This document shows positions 19,370 through 29,087 of a stretch of 32,785 bases of DNA, in pieces. The notes beneath the pieces are model-generated. The model saw only the letters and a program-made list of their open reading frames with translations. It did not search any database and had not been told where the DNA came from. Each line of letters begins with the position of its first letter. The stretch's first letter is position 1. The position numbers and the translations under genes are program-made. The stretch lies in the NCBI GenBank assembly GCA_018971215.1, contig JAGXBG010000005.1, positions 1-32,785 on the forward strand. Reading direction: 5' to 3'. The DNA comes from Alphaproteobacteria bacterium (GTDB lineage: Bacteria > Pseudomonadota > Alphaproteobacteria > ATCC43930 > CGMCC-115725).

Positions 19370-19408
19370 ATTCCGGAAAGTCATGCGCTGCAACAGGTGA
19401 TCAGGTCG

Positions 19409-22400
19409 ATGGACGCGATGGCTGCAATCGCCGACCCCGAGGTCGGCCCCGCGAAACCCACCGCCACGCAGGAGCCGCGGCCGGACAGCGCGCCAACCGA
19501 ACGGCGCGCTGTTTTCGTGCTCGGCATGCACCGCAGCGGCACCTCGGCGGTGACGCGCGTGCTCAACTTGCTGGGCGTCGAGCTTGGCCACGGCATGATG
19601 GCGGCGTCGCCCGACAACGAGCGCGGCTATTGGGAGCACATGGCGATCGTGCAGGAGCACCATCAGCTGCTCGAGGCGCTGGGGTCGAGTTGGGACGACG
19701 TGCGCGCCCTGCCAGCGAACTGGATGAAAACGCCGGCGGCGGCGAGCACGACGCATCGCCTCCGCACCATCGTCGAGCGCGAATTCGCCGCGGCGCCGCT
19801 GTGGGGCCTCAAGGACCCGCGTCTGTGCCGCTTGCTGCCATTGTGGCTGCCGCTGCTGCGTGCGCTGCGGATCACGCCACACTTCGTCCTGGTTCTGCGC
19901 CATCCGGCCGAGGTCGCCGCATCGCTTGCCAAGCGCGACCGCAAAAGCAACGCCGCGGCGGCGCTGCTGTGGCTGCGGCATATGCTCGAGGCCGAGCGCG
20001 CCACCCGCGGCTTGCCGCGCACCATCGTCAATTACGCGGACCTGATCGAAAATCCGCGCGACTGGACGACAGAATTCAACCGCGTGGCGGCGGAATGCGG
20101 TCTCCGTTGGTCGAACGCGTATCACGCCGTCGACGAAGCGGTTGCGGCGTTTCTGTCGCCCGGCCTGCGCCACCATCAGATCGCGGAAAAAAGCGACGGG
20201 GACGTTTGCGGCGCCTGGGTGCAGTCGGTTTACGATGCCTTGCGAACGCCCAAATGCCAGACCGGCGAATGCGACCGCGTCGCGGCCGAAATTGAGCGCG
20301 CGGACGAGGTGTGGGGACGGCTTGCCGGTGTGTCCGCCGATGCCCAACGCGGCCTATCGCCTGAGGCGATGCACGACGAGATCACGCGCTTGGAACACGT
20401 CAGCGCCGAGCTGCGCGACGCGGTATCACGCAAGGATATGGAGCTGCGCGAACTGCAAGCCTCCGTCCGCAAGTACGGCCGCGGTCCGTTGGCGACGCTG
20501 ACGGCAGCCGACGCTTACGCCAAGTGGATGGAAGGGTTCGCCAAGACGGCGACCGGTCGCGCCGACTGGGTCGCCGAACGCGTCGCGCAATGGCCGCAAC
20601 TGCCGCGCTTTGTCTTCGGCATGGTGGTGCCCGAGGGCATCGAGAGCAACGTCGCGCTGACGGTTGCATCGCTCCAGGCGTTGACCGTCGGCGACTGGCG
20701 ATTGTTCGTCGTCGGCGAGGGTCCGGCGCCGGCTGGAATCGCCGCCGATCAGCGGATCGTCTGGCAGGTTGCCGCCGACGAACGGCCGGTGGTGACGCTC
20801 AATCGACTGCTGCGCGACGCGGCGGCGGATTGGATCGGCCTGATCGACGCCGGCGACCAACTCGCGCCGCACGCTCTGTTCGCGCTCGCCGACGCCGGTT
20901 TCCGTCACGCCGACTGGTCGGCGATCTACTCCGACGAGGATCGGATCGACGGAAAAGGGCAATGCTCGAACCCGCAGTTCAAGCCCGATTTCAATATCGA
21001 CCTGATGCGCAGCATGCCCTATGTCGGCGGCCTGCTGGTGGTACGACCGGCCGAATTCGCCGCGTTGGGCGGTTTCGATGCCGAACGCGACGGTCTCGAG
21101 GAATACGATCTGGCGCTGCGGGTGGCGGAGCGCCTGGGCGCCAAGGGCTTCGGCCACGTCGCCGACGTGCTCTACCATCGTCTCGCCGGTAGCGGCCGCA
21201 CACGGCGCCCGATCCAGGAGATCATCGCCGAAGGTCCGCGCACGGTGGCCGCGCATCTCCAACGGCTCGGCTTCGATGCGACGGTTGAGTCCGGCGCGGT
21301 GCCGACGCAATTCCGCGTCCGTTATCGTCACGCCGGGCCGGAGCCGCTGGTCTCTATCATCATCCCGACCCGCGATCGGCTGCACCTGCTCAAGGAATGC
21401 ATCGAGACGCTGCTCGGCAAGACGAGCTACGCCAACTACGAAGTCATCATCATCGACAACGACAGCACCGCCCGCGACGCCCGCGAATATCTCGATCTGA
21501 TCGAGGCACGCCGCGGCGAGATCGGCTCGCGGTTGCGCGTCATCCGGCACCCAGGGCCGTTCAATTTCTCGGCGATGAACAACCGCGCCGTGCGCAACGA
21601 GGCGCGCGGCGACTATGTCTGCCTGCTCAACAACGATACCACGGTGTTCGAGCCGGAATGGCTCAGCGAGATGATGATGCACGCGCGCCGACCCGACGTC
21701 GGCGTCGTCGGCGCCAAGCTGTACTTTCCCAATCAAACCATCCAGCACGGCGGCGTGATTATGGGCGTCGGCTGGGGGGCGCCGGCCGAGCATCCCTATA
21801 TCGGCCAGCCCGAGAATGCGCCGGGTTATTGGGGTCGCCTGACGGCCGTGCAGGATTTCTCCGCCGTAACCGGCGCCTGCCTGGTGACGCGCCGCGCCCT
21901 ATACGACGAGCTCGGCGGTCTCGACGCCGACGCGCTGCACGACAATTTCCAGGACATCGACTATTGCCTGAAGGTTCGCCGCGCCGGCTACCGCGTCGTC
22001 TGGACGCCGTACGCGCGGCTGATGCACGAATCCGGCGTCAGCCGCCGCGACCGCGCGCGCAAGGAGCCGACGGCGGACCAACTGGCGCGCCTCAAACGCG
22101 AGCGCGACACAATGTACGATCGCTGGATGCCAGTGATCGCATTCGATCCGGCGTACAACCCCAACCTGTCGTCGGTCGGCACCGGTTTCGACATCGAAGC
22201 CGATCGCATGCGCTGCTGGAATCCGGAATTCCGGCCGCGGCCGCGCGTGATCGCGCACGCCGCCGATCGCGACGCTTGCGGCGAATACCGGATCATCGCG
22301 CCGAGCCGCGTACTGTTCGACGCCGGCGTGCTGCACGCCTGCGAGACCATGCGGCTGATGATGCCGCCCGAATATGCGCGCATCGCACCTGATACGGTCG

Positions 22401-23215
22401 TGTTCCAGCGCCAGATCGAAGACCACCAGATCGAGAAGATCGAGGAGATCAAACGGCACAGCCGCGCCTTTCGCGTGTTCGAACTCGACGATCTGCTCAC
22501 CAACCTGCCGCTCAAAAGCATTCATCGCCCGAACATTCCGCGCGACGTCGGTCAGCGCCTGCGCCGTGCGCTCGCCGCGTGCGATCGTCTCGTCGTCAGC
22601 ACCGAGCCGCTGGCGCAGGCCTATGGCGCGATGTGCGATCAGGTCGTGGTCCTGCCCAACCGGCTCGAGCGCAGCCACTGGCAGGGGTTGCGCGAGCAGC
22701 CGCGCACCGAAGGCCGGCCGCGCGTTGGCTGGGCGGGCGCACTCGGCCATCTCGGCGACCTGGAAATGATGGCCAGCGTGGTGGAGGAGACCGCGAAGGA
22801 AGTCGATTGGGTTTTCTTCGGCATGTGCCCGGATGCGTTGCGGCCGTTCGTGAAGGAGTTTCACGATTGGGTTCCGATCCCGGAATATCCGGCGAAACTC
22901 GCGTCGCTCGGCATCGATCTCGGCGTCGCGCCGCTCGAGTTCAATCCGTTCAACGAGGCCAAGAGCAATCTCCGGCTGCTCGAATACGGCGTGCTCGGCA
23001 TTCCGGTGATCTGCACCGACATCGTGCCGTATCAAGGCAATCTGCCGGTCCGTCGCGTCAAGAACCGTCATCGCGATTGGGTCAAGGCGATCCGCGAGGT
23101 GGCGGCGGACCGCGCGGCGTGCCGGCGCGAAGGCGAGGCGTTGCGCCAGGCGGTGCTTGCCGACTGGATGCTCGATCAGCATCTCGACGATTGGCGCAAG
23201 GCCTGGCTGCGATGA
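19409..23215 (+). CDS. multidomain sulfotransferase-like / GT2-like / GT2 / GT4-like glycosyltransferase fusion
   Basis: ORF 19397 (GTG) or ATG 19409 to 23215; N-terminal P-loop VFVLGMHRSGTSAVTRVLN with GLKDPRLCRLLPLW and LVLRHPAEVAASLAKRD; first GT-A-like domain (DWIGLIDAGDQLAPHAL...YSDEDRID); canonical GT2 (PLVSIIIPTRDRLHLLKECIETLL...VIIIDNDST...YVCLLNNDT); C-terminal GT-B-like (VLPNRLERS...PRVGWAGALGHLGDLE...PLEFNPFNEAKSNLRLLEYGVLGIPVICTD). Confidence 0.88.
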   Translation: MDAMAAIADPEVGPAKPTATQEPRPDSAPTERRAVFVLGMHRSGTSAVTRVLNLLGVELGHGMMAASPDNERGYWEHMAIVQEHHQLLEALGSSWDDVRALPANWMKTPAAASTTHRLRTIVEREFAAAPLWGLKDPRLCRLLPLWLPLLRALRITPHFVLVLRHPAEVAASLAKRDRKSNAAAALLWLRHMLEAERATRGLPRTIVNYADLIENPRDWTTEFNRVAAECGLRWSNAYHAVDEAVAAFLSPGLRHHQIAEKSDGDVCGAWVQSVYDALRTPKCQTGECDRVAAEIERADEVWGRLAGVSADAQRGLSPEAMHDEITRLEHVSAELRDAVSRKDMELRELQASVRKYGRGPLATLTAADAYAKWMEGFAKTATGRADWVAERVAQWPQLPRFVFGMVVPEGIESNVALTVASLQALTVGDWRLFVVGEGPAPAGIAADQRIVWQVAADERPVVTLNRLLRDAAADWIGLIDAGDQLAPHALFALADAGFRHADWSAIYSDEDRIDGKGQCSNPQFKPDFNIDLMRSMPYVGGLLVVRPAEFAALGGFDAERDGLEEYDLALRVAERLGAKGFGHVADVLYHRLAGSGRTRRPIQEIIAEGPRTVAAHLQRLGFDATVESGAVPTQFRVRYRHAGPEPLVSIIIPTRDRLHLLKECIETLLGKTSYANYEVIIIDNDSTARDAREYLDLIEARRGEIGSRLRVIRHPGPFNFSAMNNRAVRNEARGDYVCLLNNDTTVFEPEWLSEMMMHARRPDVGVVGAKLYFPNQTIQHGGVIMGVGWGAPAEHPYIGQPENAPGYWGRLTAVQDFSAVTGACLVTRRALYDELGGLDADALHDNFQDIDYCLKVRRAGYRVVWTPYARLMHESGVSRRDRARKEPTADQLARLKRERDTMYDRWMPVIAFDPAYNPNLSSVGTGFDIEADRMRCWNPEFRPRPRVIAHAADRDACGEYRIIAPSRVLFDAGVLHACETMRLMMPPEYARIAPDTVVFQRQIEDHQIEKIEEIKRHSRAFRVFELDDLLTNLPLKSIHRPNIPRDVGQRLRRALAACDRLVVSTEPLAQAYGAMCDQVVVLPNRLERSHWQGLREQPRTEGRPRVGWAGALGHLGDLEMMASVVEETAKEVDWVFFGMCPDALRPFVKEFHDWVPIPEYPAKLASLGIDLGVAPLEFNPFNEAKSNLRLLEYGVLGIPVICTDIVPYQGNLPVRRVKNRHRDWVKAIREVAADRAACRREGEALRQAVLADWMLDQHLDDWRKAWLR

Positions 23216-23826
23216 TGCGCGTCGCGCGCCAGCCGATCCCCGACATTCTCCTGCTGACGGGCGACCGTTTCCAGGACGGGCGCGGCTGGTTTCGCGAGAC
23301 CTATAGCGGGCGCACGTTTGCCGAGGCGGGCATCGACGTCGCTTTCGTACAGGACAACGAGTCCTGCTCGGCCCGGGCGGGCACGGTGCGCGGCCTGCAT
23401 TATCAACTGTCGCCGTTCGCCCAGGCCAAGCTGATGCGCGTCCTCAAAGGCGCGATCCTCGACGTCGCGGTCGATCTGCGGATCGGCTCGCCGACCTTCG
23501 GACGCCACGTCGCCGTGCGGCTCGATGCCGGCCGCGACGACGCGTTGTTTATTGCCGCCGGCTTCGCGCACGGGTTCTGTACGTTGGTCGACGACACGGT
23601 CGTCAGCTACAAGGTCTCGGCGCTCTATGCGCCGAAGTACGAGCGCGGCATCCGCTGGGACGATCCGGCGCTCGGCATTCCTTGGCCGCTCGCGGCGGCG
23701 CGCGCGGTCGTGTCGCCGAAGGACGCGGCGTGGCCGCCGCTCGCTGCGGTCAGCCGTGCCGAACTCTTCACCCGCCCGTCCGCCATCGGATTCGCGCGCA
23801 ACGTGTCCGGCGTGGTGGCGTCATGA
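23212..23826 (+). CDS. rfbC: dTDP-4-dehydrorhamnose 3,5-epimerase
   Basis: DGRGWFRETYSGRTFAEAGIDVAFVQDNESCSARAGTVRGLHYQLSPFAQAKLMRVLKGAILDVAVDLRIGSPTFG; FIAAGFAHGFCTL. Confidence 0.95.
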   Translation: MMRVARQPIPDILLLTGDRFQDGRGWFRETYSGRTFAEAGIDVAFVQDNESCSARAGTVRGLHYQLSPFAQAKLMRVLKGAILDVAVDLRIGSPTFGRHVAVRLDAGRDDALFIAAGFAHGFCTLVDDTVVSYKVSALYAPKYERGIRWDDPALGIPWPLAAARAVVSPKDAAWPPLAAVSRAELFTRPSAIGFARNVSGVVAS

Positions 23827-24722
23827 GCCGCACGATCCTCGTTCTCGGCAAAGGTAGCCAGGTTGCGCGTGAGCTGCTGAATGCGGCGTGGCCATGGGAC
23901 ATCAAGCCGATCTACGTCGGCCGCGAGATCGACATCGAGAATCAGGAGCTGGTGATCGGCCTGGCGCGCAGCTTGCGGCCGTCCCTGATCGTCAACACGG
24001 CCGCCTATACCGCCGTGGACAAGGCGGAAAACGAGCCCGACGCGGCGTTCGCGACCAACTTCGAGGCGGTCGTCAATATCGGCAAAGCGGCCGGCATCTG
24101 CGGCGCGACGGTGATCCATATGTCGACCGACTACGTCTTCGACGGCACCGGCAGCGCGCCTTATACCGAGACCGACGCCGTCAATCCGCAAAGCGTTTAC
24201 GGTCGCAGCAAACGGGCCGGTGAATCCGGCCTTGCAGCGATCGGCGTGCCGCACGTCGTCTTGCGCACCTCGACTATCTTCAGCCAATTCGAGCGCAGCC
24301 TGTTGCAACGAGTGCTGGTACGGCAGCGGCTGCAACACGACCTCGCCGGCGTGACCGACCGCGTGATCTGTCCGACTTCGGCGACCGATCTGGCGAACGC
24401 GATCGTTGCCATCGCCGCGGCGCTGCCGCGTGTCGGCGCCGCCGGCCACGGCATCTTTCATTTCGCCGGCCAGCCGGCGACGTCGGTCTTCGAGTTCATC
24501 ACCGCCGTGGTCGAGCGGGCGGCGCAGCTGGGGCTGGCGCCGGCGCAGCGGGTGCGGCCGACGGTGGCGGCGGAATGGCCCGCGGCCGCGCCGCGGCCAA
24601 GCAACGGCGCGCTCGACTGCACGAAAGTGGAGCGGGTCTGGGGAATCCGGCCACAGCCGTGGCGTGTCGCGCTCGACGCGTGCCTGCAACGCATGGCCAA
24701 GCAGACGACGGTGGCGGCATGA
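23823..24722 (+). CDS. rfbD: dTDP-4-dehydrorhamnose reductase
   Basis: LIVNTAAYTAVDKAENEPDAAFATNFEAV, MSTDYVFDGTGSAPYTETDAVNPQSVYGRSKRAGE (SDR YxxxK); ATGA overlap with rfbC. Confidence 0.94.
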   Translation: MSRTILVLGKGSQVARELLNAAWPWDIKPIYVGREIDIENQELVIGLARSLRPSLIVNTAAYTAVDKAENEPDAAFATNFEAVVNIGKAAGICGATVIHMSTDYVFDGTGSAPYTETDAVNPQSVYGRSKRAGESGLAAIGVPHVVLRTSTIFSQFERSLLQRVLVRQRLQHDLAGVTDRVICPTSATDLANAIVAIAAALPRVGAAGHGIFHFAGQPATSVFEFITAVVERAAQLGLAPAQRVRPTVAAEWPAAAPRPSNGALDCTKVERVWGIRPQPWRVALDACLQRMAKQTTVAA

Positions 24723-25630
24723 GCTTCGGCGCAGTCAACGAAATGAAAGGCATCGTGCTCGCCGGCGGCAACGGCACGCGGCTCTATCCGATGACCGTCG
24801 CGATGAGCAAGCAGCTCATCCCGGTTTACGACAAGCCGATGATCTACTACCCGATTTCGGCGCTGATGCTGGCGGGCATCCGCGAAATCCTGGTCATCAC
24901 CACGCCGCGCGACGCGGCGGCGTTCCGCGCGCTGCTCGGCGATGGCAGCCAGTGGGGCATTTCGCTCGACTACGCGGTGCAGCCGGCGCCCGAAGGTCTG
25001 CCGCAGGCGTTCCTGATCGCCGAGCCGTGGCTCGCCGGCGCGCGCGCGGCGCTGGTCCTCGGCGACAACATGTTCTACGGCCACGGCCTGACCGAACTGT
25101 TGCGGCGGGCCGCGCTGTTGCCGGCCGGCGAGACGATCTTCTGCTACGAGGTCTCCGATCCGGAGCGCTATGGCGTCGCCACCCTCGCGCCGAACGGGCA
25201 CGTCACCGACGTGGTCGAGAAGCCGATGGACCCGCGCTCGTCCTGGGCGGTCACCGGCCTGTATTTCGTCGACGAGCGCGCGTGCGATATCGTGCGGACG
25301 CTCAAGAAATCGAAGCGCGGCGAGTACGAGATCGTCGACCTGCACCGCGCCTATATGCGGATGGGTGCGCTGCGCGCCGAACGTCTCGGCCGCGGCTTTG
25401 CCTGGTTCGACATGGGAACGCCCGAAGCGCTGCTCGAAGCGGCGCAGTTCGTCCAGGCGATCGAACGGCGGCAGGGCCAGAAAGTCGCCTGTCTCGAAGA
25501 GATCGCCTATCGCCTCAACCTGATCGACGCGCGCGCCGTGGCCCATCTGACCAAGGGCCTCAACGCCAGCTACGGGCGCTACTTGGCCAAGCTCATTGGC
25601 GGCGTGAATCAAATCCGCCATTCGGCATGA
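24719..25630 (+). CDS. rfbA: glucose-1-phosphate thymidylyltransferase
   Basis: MKGIVLAGGNGTRLYPMTVAMSKQLIPVYDKPMIYYPISALMLAGIREILVITTPRD; GDNMFYGHGL; WAVTGLYFVD. Confidence 0.97.
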   Translation: MSFGAVNEMKGIVLAGGNGTRLYPMTVAMSKQLIPVYDKPMIYYPISALMLAGIREILVITTPRDAAAFRALLGDGSQWGISLDYAVQPAPEGLPQAFLIAEPWLAGARAALVLGDNMFYGHGLTELLRRAALLPAGETIFCYEVSDPERYGVATLAPNGHVTDVVEKPMDPRSSWAVTGLYFVDERACDIVRTLKKSKRGEYEIVDLHRAYMRMGALRAERLGRGFAWFDMGTPEALLEAAQFVQAIERRQGQKVACLEEIAYRLNLIDARAVAHLTKGLNASYGRYLAKLIGGVNQIRHSA

Positions 25631-25885
25631 TCGCTCGGGCGCGTCGGCCCGGACCGCGCCGCGTTTCGGACCCGGATGCACGGCGATTGCAGAAAACTTT
25701 CGCGAATTTGGATGCAGTGCCGCGCCGCGCCGTGTCGGCGCCGCCCGCAACAGGAATCGCGGCGTGCCGTCTATAGGGGTGTGGGCGGCAATTCGCGTGG
25801 CCAATCCAGTGCGCGCGGCGGGCAGCCAAACGTCAACCCCAACCCGGAGGCTCGCTCTCGCCAGGGGCGCGCCAAGGAGGACAAG

Positions 25886-27385
25886 ATGCTTTCAGGCGCG
25901 ATCAACACCAACGTCGATGCATTGTATGCATTGAATTCGTTGAACACGACGACCAACAAGACCAACACCCTCGAGCAGGAACTATCGTCCGGCTTGGCCA
26001 TCAACAGCCCGGCCGACAACCCTGCCGGTTACATTGCGGCGCAGGGCTTCACCACCCAGCTCGGTGGCGTCACCCAGGCGATCTCCAACGTCAACCAGGC
26101 GGTTTCGCTCGTGCAGACCGCCGACGGCGCGGTGCAGCAGCAGATCAACATCCTGCAGCAGCTCCGCACCATCGCCGACCAGGCGGCCAACGGCGGCCAA
26201 ACCACCTCGCAGCTCGCTTCGTTGCAACAGGTGGTGTCGCAGTTGCAGACCCAGGTGACGACGATTTCGCAGCAGGCGCAGTTCAACAACCAGAGCCTGC
26301 TCGACGGCACCTTCCAGGGCGTGCAGTTCCAGGTCGGTCCGAACGACGGTCAGACGATCCAGATCTCGATCGGCAACACCGCCGCCAATCAGCTCGGCGT
26401 CTATCAGTCGTCGCCGAATACGGCGGCCGGCATCTTCAAGGTCAACGGCGTCGCCACCGGCGGCGTCAGCGACAACACCGGTGCGTCGTACATCATCACG
26501 TCGGGCGCGGCGGGCGGCTTCACCGCTGGCTCGATCGGCGTGTCGGGTTCGGCCGGCGGCTCGAGTGTCACCGTGACCAAGGCGGAAGCGGCGAGCGATA
26601 TCGTCGCATCGGTCAACAGCGTCCAAGCCAAGACCAACGTCAGTGCGGTGGCCGATACCAGCGCCGCCTTCACGGTGACCTCGGGATCGTTCTCGTTCAC
26701 GCTGGGTGACGTCAACGCCAGCGCGAGCAACACGGTCAACATCTCGGCGACCGTGACCGGCACCGTGAACGCCAGCAGCCTCGCGGGCCTGGTGAGCGCC
26801 ATCAACCAGCAGAGCGGCACGACCGGCATCACCGCGACCGTCAATAGCAGCAACCAGCTGGTGCTGACGCAGTCGGCGGGCGACAACATCACGGTCACCG
26901 GCTACACGGGTACGGGTACCCTGAAGGCCGGTGGCACCACGCAAGTCACTCTGGGTGGCGCCACGACTTCGGCGACCGTCCAGGGCGTGGTGACGATGCA
27001 GTCGGCACAAAGCTTCGCCTTGAGCGCGGCTGCGTCCGACATCGGCCTGCAGGCCAGTTCGGCGCTGTCGAAGTTGTCGGCGGCGAACGTAGGCACGGTC
27101 GCCGGCGCCGACGCGGCCTTGAACGTGGTGGACTTCGCCATCCAGCAGCTGGAGAACGTCGGCGGTCAGCTCGGCGCCATCCAGCAACGGTTGCAAGCGA
27201 GCGTGTCCAACCTGCAAACCACGCAGGTGAACATGACCTCGGCGCTGTCCACCATTCAGGACGCGAACATACCCGCGGTCACGACCCAGCTGACGCAGGA
27301 GCAGATCCTGCAACAGGCCGGCGTCGACGCGCTCGCCAAGTCCGGTGCATTGCAGCAGAGCTTCCTCCGGTTGCTGCAACAGTAG
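25886..27385 (+). CDS. flagellin
   Basis: Start at ATG 25886 with upstream AAGGAGG; N-terminal MLSGAINTNVDALYALNSLNTTTNKTNTLEQELSSGLAINSPADNPAGYIAA; C-terminal GAIQQRLQASVSNLQTTQVNMTSALSTIQDANIPAVTTQLTQEQILQQAGVDALAKSG; Ser/Thr/Ala/Gly-rich central domain. Confidence 0.95.
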   Translation: MLSGAINTNVDALYALNSLNTTTNKTNTLEQELSSGLAINSPADNPAGYIAAQGFTTQLGGVTQAISNVNQAVSLVQTADGAVQQQINILQQLRTIADQAANGGQTTSQLASLQQVVSQLQTQVTTISQQAQFNNQSLLDGTFQGVQFQVGPNDGQTIQISIGNTAANQLGVYQSSPNTAAGIFKVNGVATGGVSDNTGASYIITSGAAGGFTAGSIGVSGSAGGSSVTVTKAEAASDIVASVNSVQAKTNVSAVADTSAAFTVTSGSFSFTLGDVNASASNTVNISATVTGTVNASSLAGLVSAINQQSGTTGITATVNSSNQLVLTQSAGDNITVTGYTGTGTLKAGGTTQVTLGGATTSATVQGVVTMQSAQSFALSAAASDIGLQASSALSKLSAANVGTVAGADAALNVVDFAIQQLENVGGQLGAIQQRLQASVSNLQTTQVNMTSALSTIQDANIPAVTTQLTQEQILQQAGVDALAKSGALQQSFLRLLQQ

Positions 27386-27391
27386 GCTAGG

Positions 27392-27454
27392 ACTCGGGAG
27401 TCGAGGGAGCCATCCCGGTTGTCCGTTACCGGGATGGTTTCCTCGCTTCCGAGT
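27392..27454 (+). terminator. extended stem-loop following flagellin, probable terminator
   Basis: Perfect 9 bp inverted repeat CCATCCCGG (27410-27418) / CCGGGATGG (27429-27437), extended outward by GAGGGAG/TTTCCTC (with G-U pairs) and by ACTCGG (27392-27397) / CCGAGT (27449-27454); short TTT after the inner stem. Confidence 0.7.
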
Positions 27455-27500
27455 GATGTGAAGGTCCGGAGGCGGTGAGGCGATTGCTGAGGAGGCAGCA

Positions 27501-29084
27501 ATGACAACGCTCAGCGGTATATTGAGTTCGAGCCAGATCGCGAGCCTGATCCAGCAGGCGAATACCGCATTCCAGATGCCTGCCCTTTTGATTCAGAGCC
27601 AGGAAAAGCCGATCCAGGCGGAGATCTCGGCGCTCGGCCAGGTACAAAACACGCTCTCGAGCCTGCAATCGGCAATGGCGCAACTCGCCCATCTGTCGTC
27701 GACGCCACCGCGCACGGTCACCGCCACGCCCAACGCGTCGGTTTCCGGTACGGCAACTGCGACGGCCGTGCCCGGAACCTATTCGTTGTCCAGCATCGTT
27801 CTCGCCCACGCCGAGAATCTGATTTCGAGCCGCTTCACCAGCCAGAGCAGTTCGCTCGGCAGCGGCACGGTTTCGATCAAGGTCGGCACCGGCTCGGCCG
27901 TCGTGGTCAACGTGCCCACCGGTCAGGATACGCTCGCCGGCGTCGCGTCCGCGATCAACGCCAAGAATGCCGGCGTTTCCGCCGCAGTGGTTTTCGACGG
28001 CACCGGCTATGAGCTGACCCTGACGGGCAGCAAGACCGGTTCGGCGAACGGCTTCACCGTCACCGGCACCGGCGGCCTCACCGGCCTGAGCTATCACGGC
28101 AGCGGCAGCCCGATGACGCAATCTCAGGCGGCGTCGAACGCAAGCTTCACGCTCAACGGCATCGCGGTCTCCAGCGGTTCCAACATCGTCACCGGCACCG
28201 TGCCCGGCGTCAGCCTGACGCTGCAGGCCAGCGGCTCGGCGACCGTCACGGTCGGCACCGATACGTCGAGCCTGTCGACGGCCGCGCAAGCCGTCGTCAG
28301 CGCACTCAACAGCGCGGTCACCACGATCGGCAAGTACGATACCTACAATGCCGCCAGCGGCGCCGGCCCGCTTCTCGGCGATGTCGGCATCGAGACGCTG
28401 CGCCAGAATCTGTTGAACGCGGTTTCAGGTCCCGGCGGCACCGGCCTGCCGTCGGGGACGGCCTACGGCTCGCTCAGTTCGATCGGTTTCGCGGTGACGT
28501 CCAGTGGCACGGTGACGTTCAACAGCACCACGTTCTCAAGCGCGCTGAACACCAATTATGCCGCCGTGGCGGCGCTCCTCGGCAGCATCGGCACGGTCAC
28601 CAGCGCGAATGTCATCGTCGCCGGCGTCGGCATCGCCAAGCCCGGCGTTTATGCCGTCAACATCACGTCGAATACCGGCGGCACCGTGATCGGCACGGTC
28701 AACGGCCAGGCGGCCAGCGGCACAGGTGGCGTGCTCGTCGTCAACGGCGCCGGCGCCGCCAGCGGCCTGTCACTCGACATCGCCGCCGGCGTCACCGGTG
28801 CGCTTGGCATGGTCAGCGTCAGCTCGGGTCTGTACAGCCAGATCAGCGGCATGCTCAACGGCGCGTTGGCGCCGTCGACCGGCTCGGTGACGCAGGAAAT
28901 CAGCAATCTCAATTCGACGCTGACCGCGATGAACAAGCAGATCACGTCGCTGCAACAGCAAGCACAGCAGCAGACCGCGTTGCTGACCCAGCAATACAGC
29001 GCCGCGCAGCAAACGTTGCAGCAGCTCACCACCGTCAGCAGCTTCCTTACGCAATACTTCTCCGCTTCATCAACCACGAGCTGA
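27501..29084 (+). CDS. fliD: flagellar filament capping protein FliD
   Basis: QIASLIQQANTAFQMPALLIQSQEKPIQAEISALGQVQNTLSSLQSAMAQLAHLS; C-terminal coiled coil MNKQITSLQQQAQQQTALLTQQYSAAQQTLQQLTTVSSFLTQYF. Confidence 0.94.
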   Translation: MTTLSGILSSSQIASLIQQANTAFQMPALLIQSQEKPIQAEISALGQVQNTLSSLQSAMAQLAHLSSTPPRTVTATPNASVSGTATATAVPGTYSLSSIVLAHAENLISSRFTSQSSSLGSGTVSIKVGTGSAVVVNVPTGQDTLAGVASAINAKNAGVSAAVVFDGTGYELTLTGSKTGSANGFTVTGTGGLTGLSYHGSGSPMTQSQAASNASFTLNGIAVSSGSNIVTGTVPGVSLTLQASGSATVTVGTDTSSLSTAAQAVVSALNSAVTTIGKYDTYNAASGAGPLLGDVGIETLRQNLLNAVSGPGGTGLPSGTAYGSLSSIGFAVTSSGTVTFNSTTFSSALNTNYAAVAALLGSIGTVTSANVIVAGVGIAKPGVYAVNITSNTGGTVIGTVNGQAASGTGGVLVVNGAGAASGLSLDIAAGVTGALGMVSVSSGLYSQISGMLNGALAPSTGSVTQEISNLNSTLTAMNKQITSLQQQAQQQTALLTQQYSAAQQTLQQLTTVSSFLTQYFSASSTTS

Positions 29085-29087
29085 ACC

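Noticed and set aside
25982-27379. 465 aa minus-strand ORF
   Set aside because: Antisense to flagellin; repetitive Arg/Gly/Asp/Val composition with no domain; artefact.
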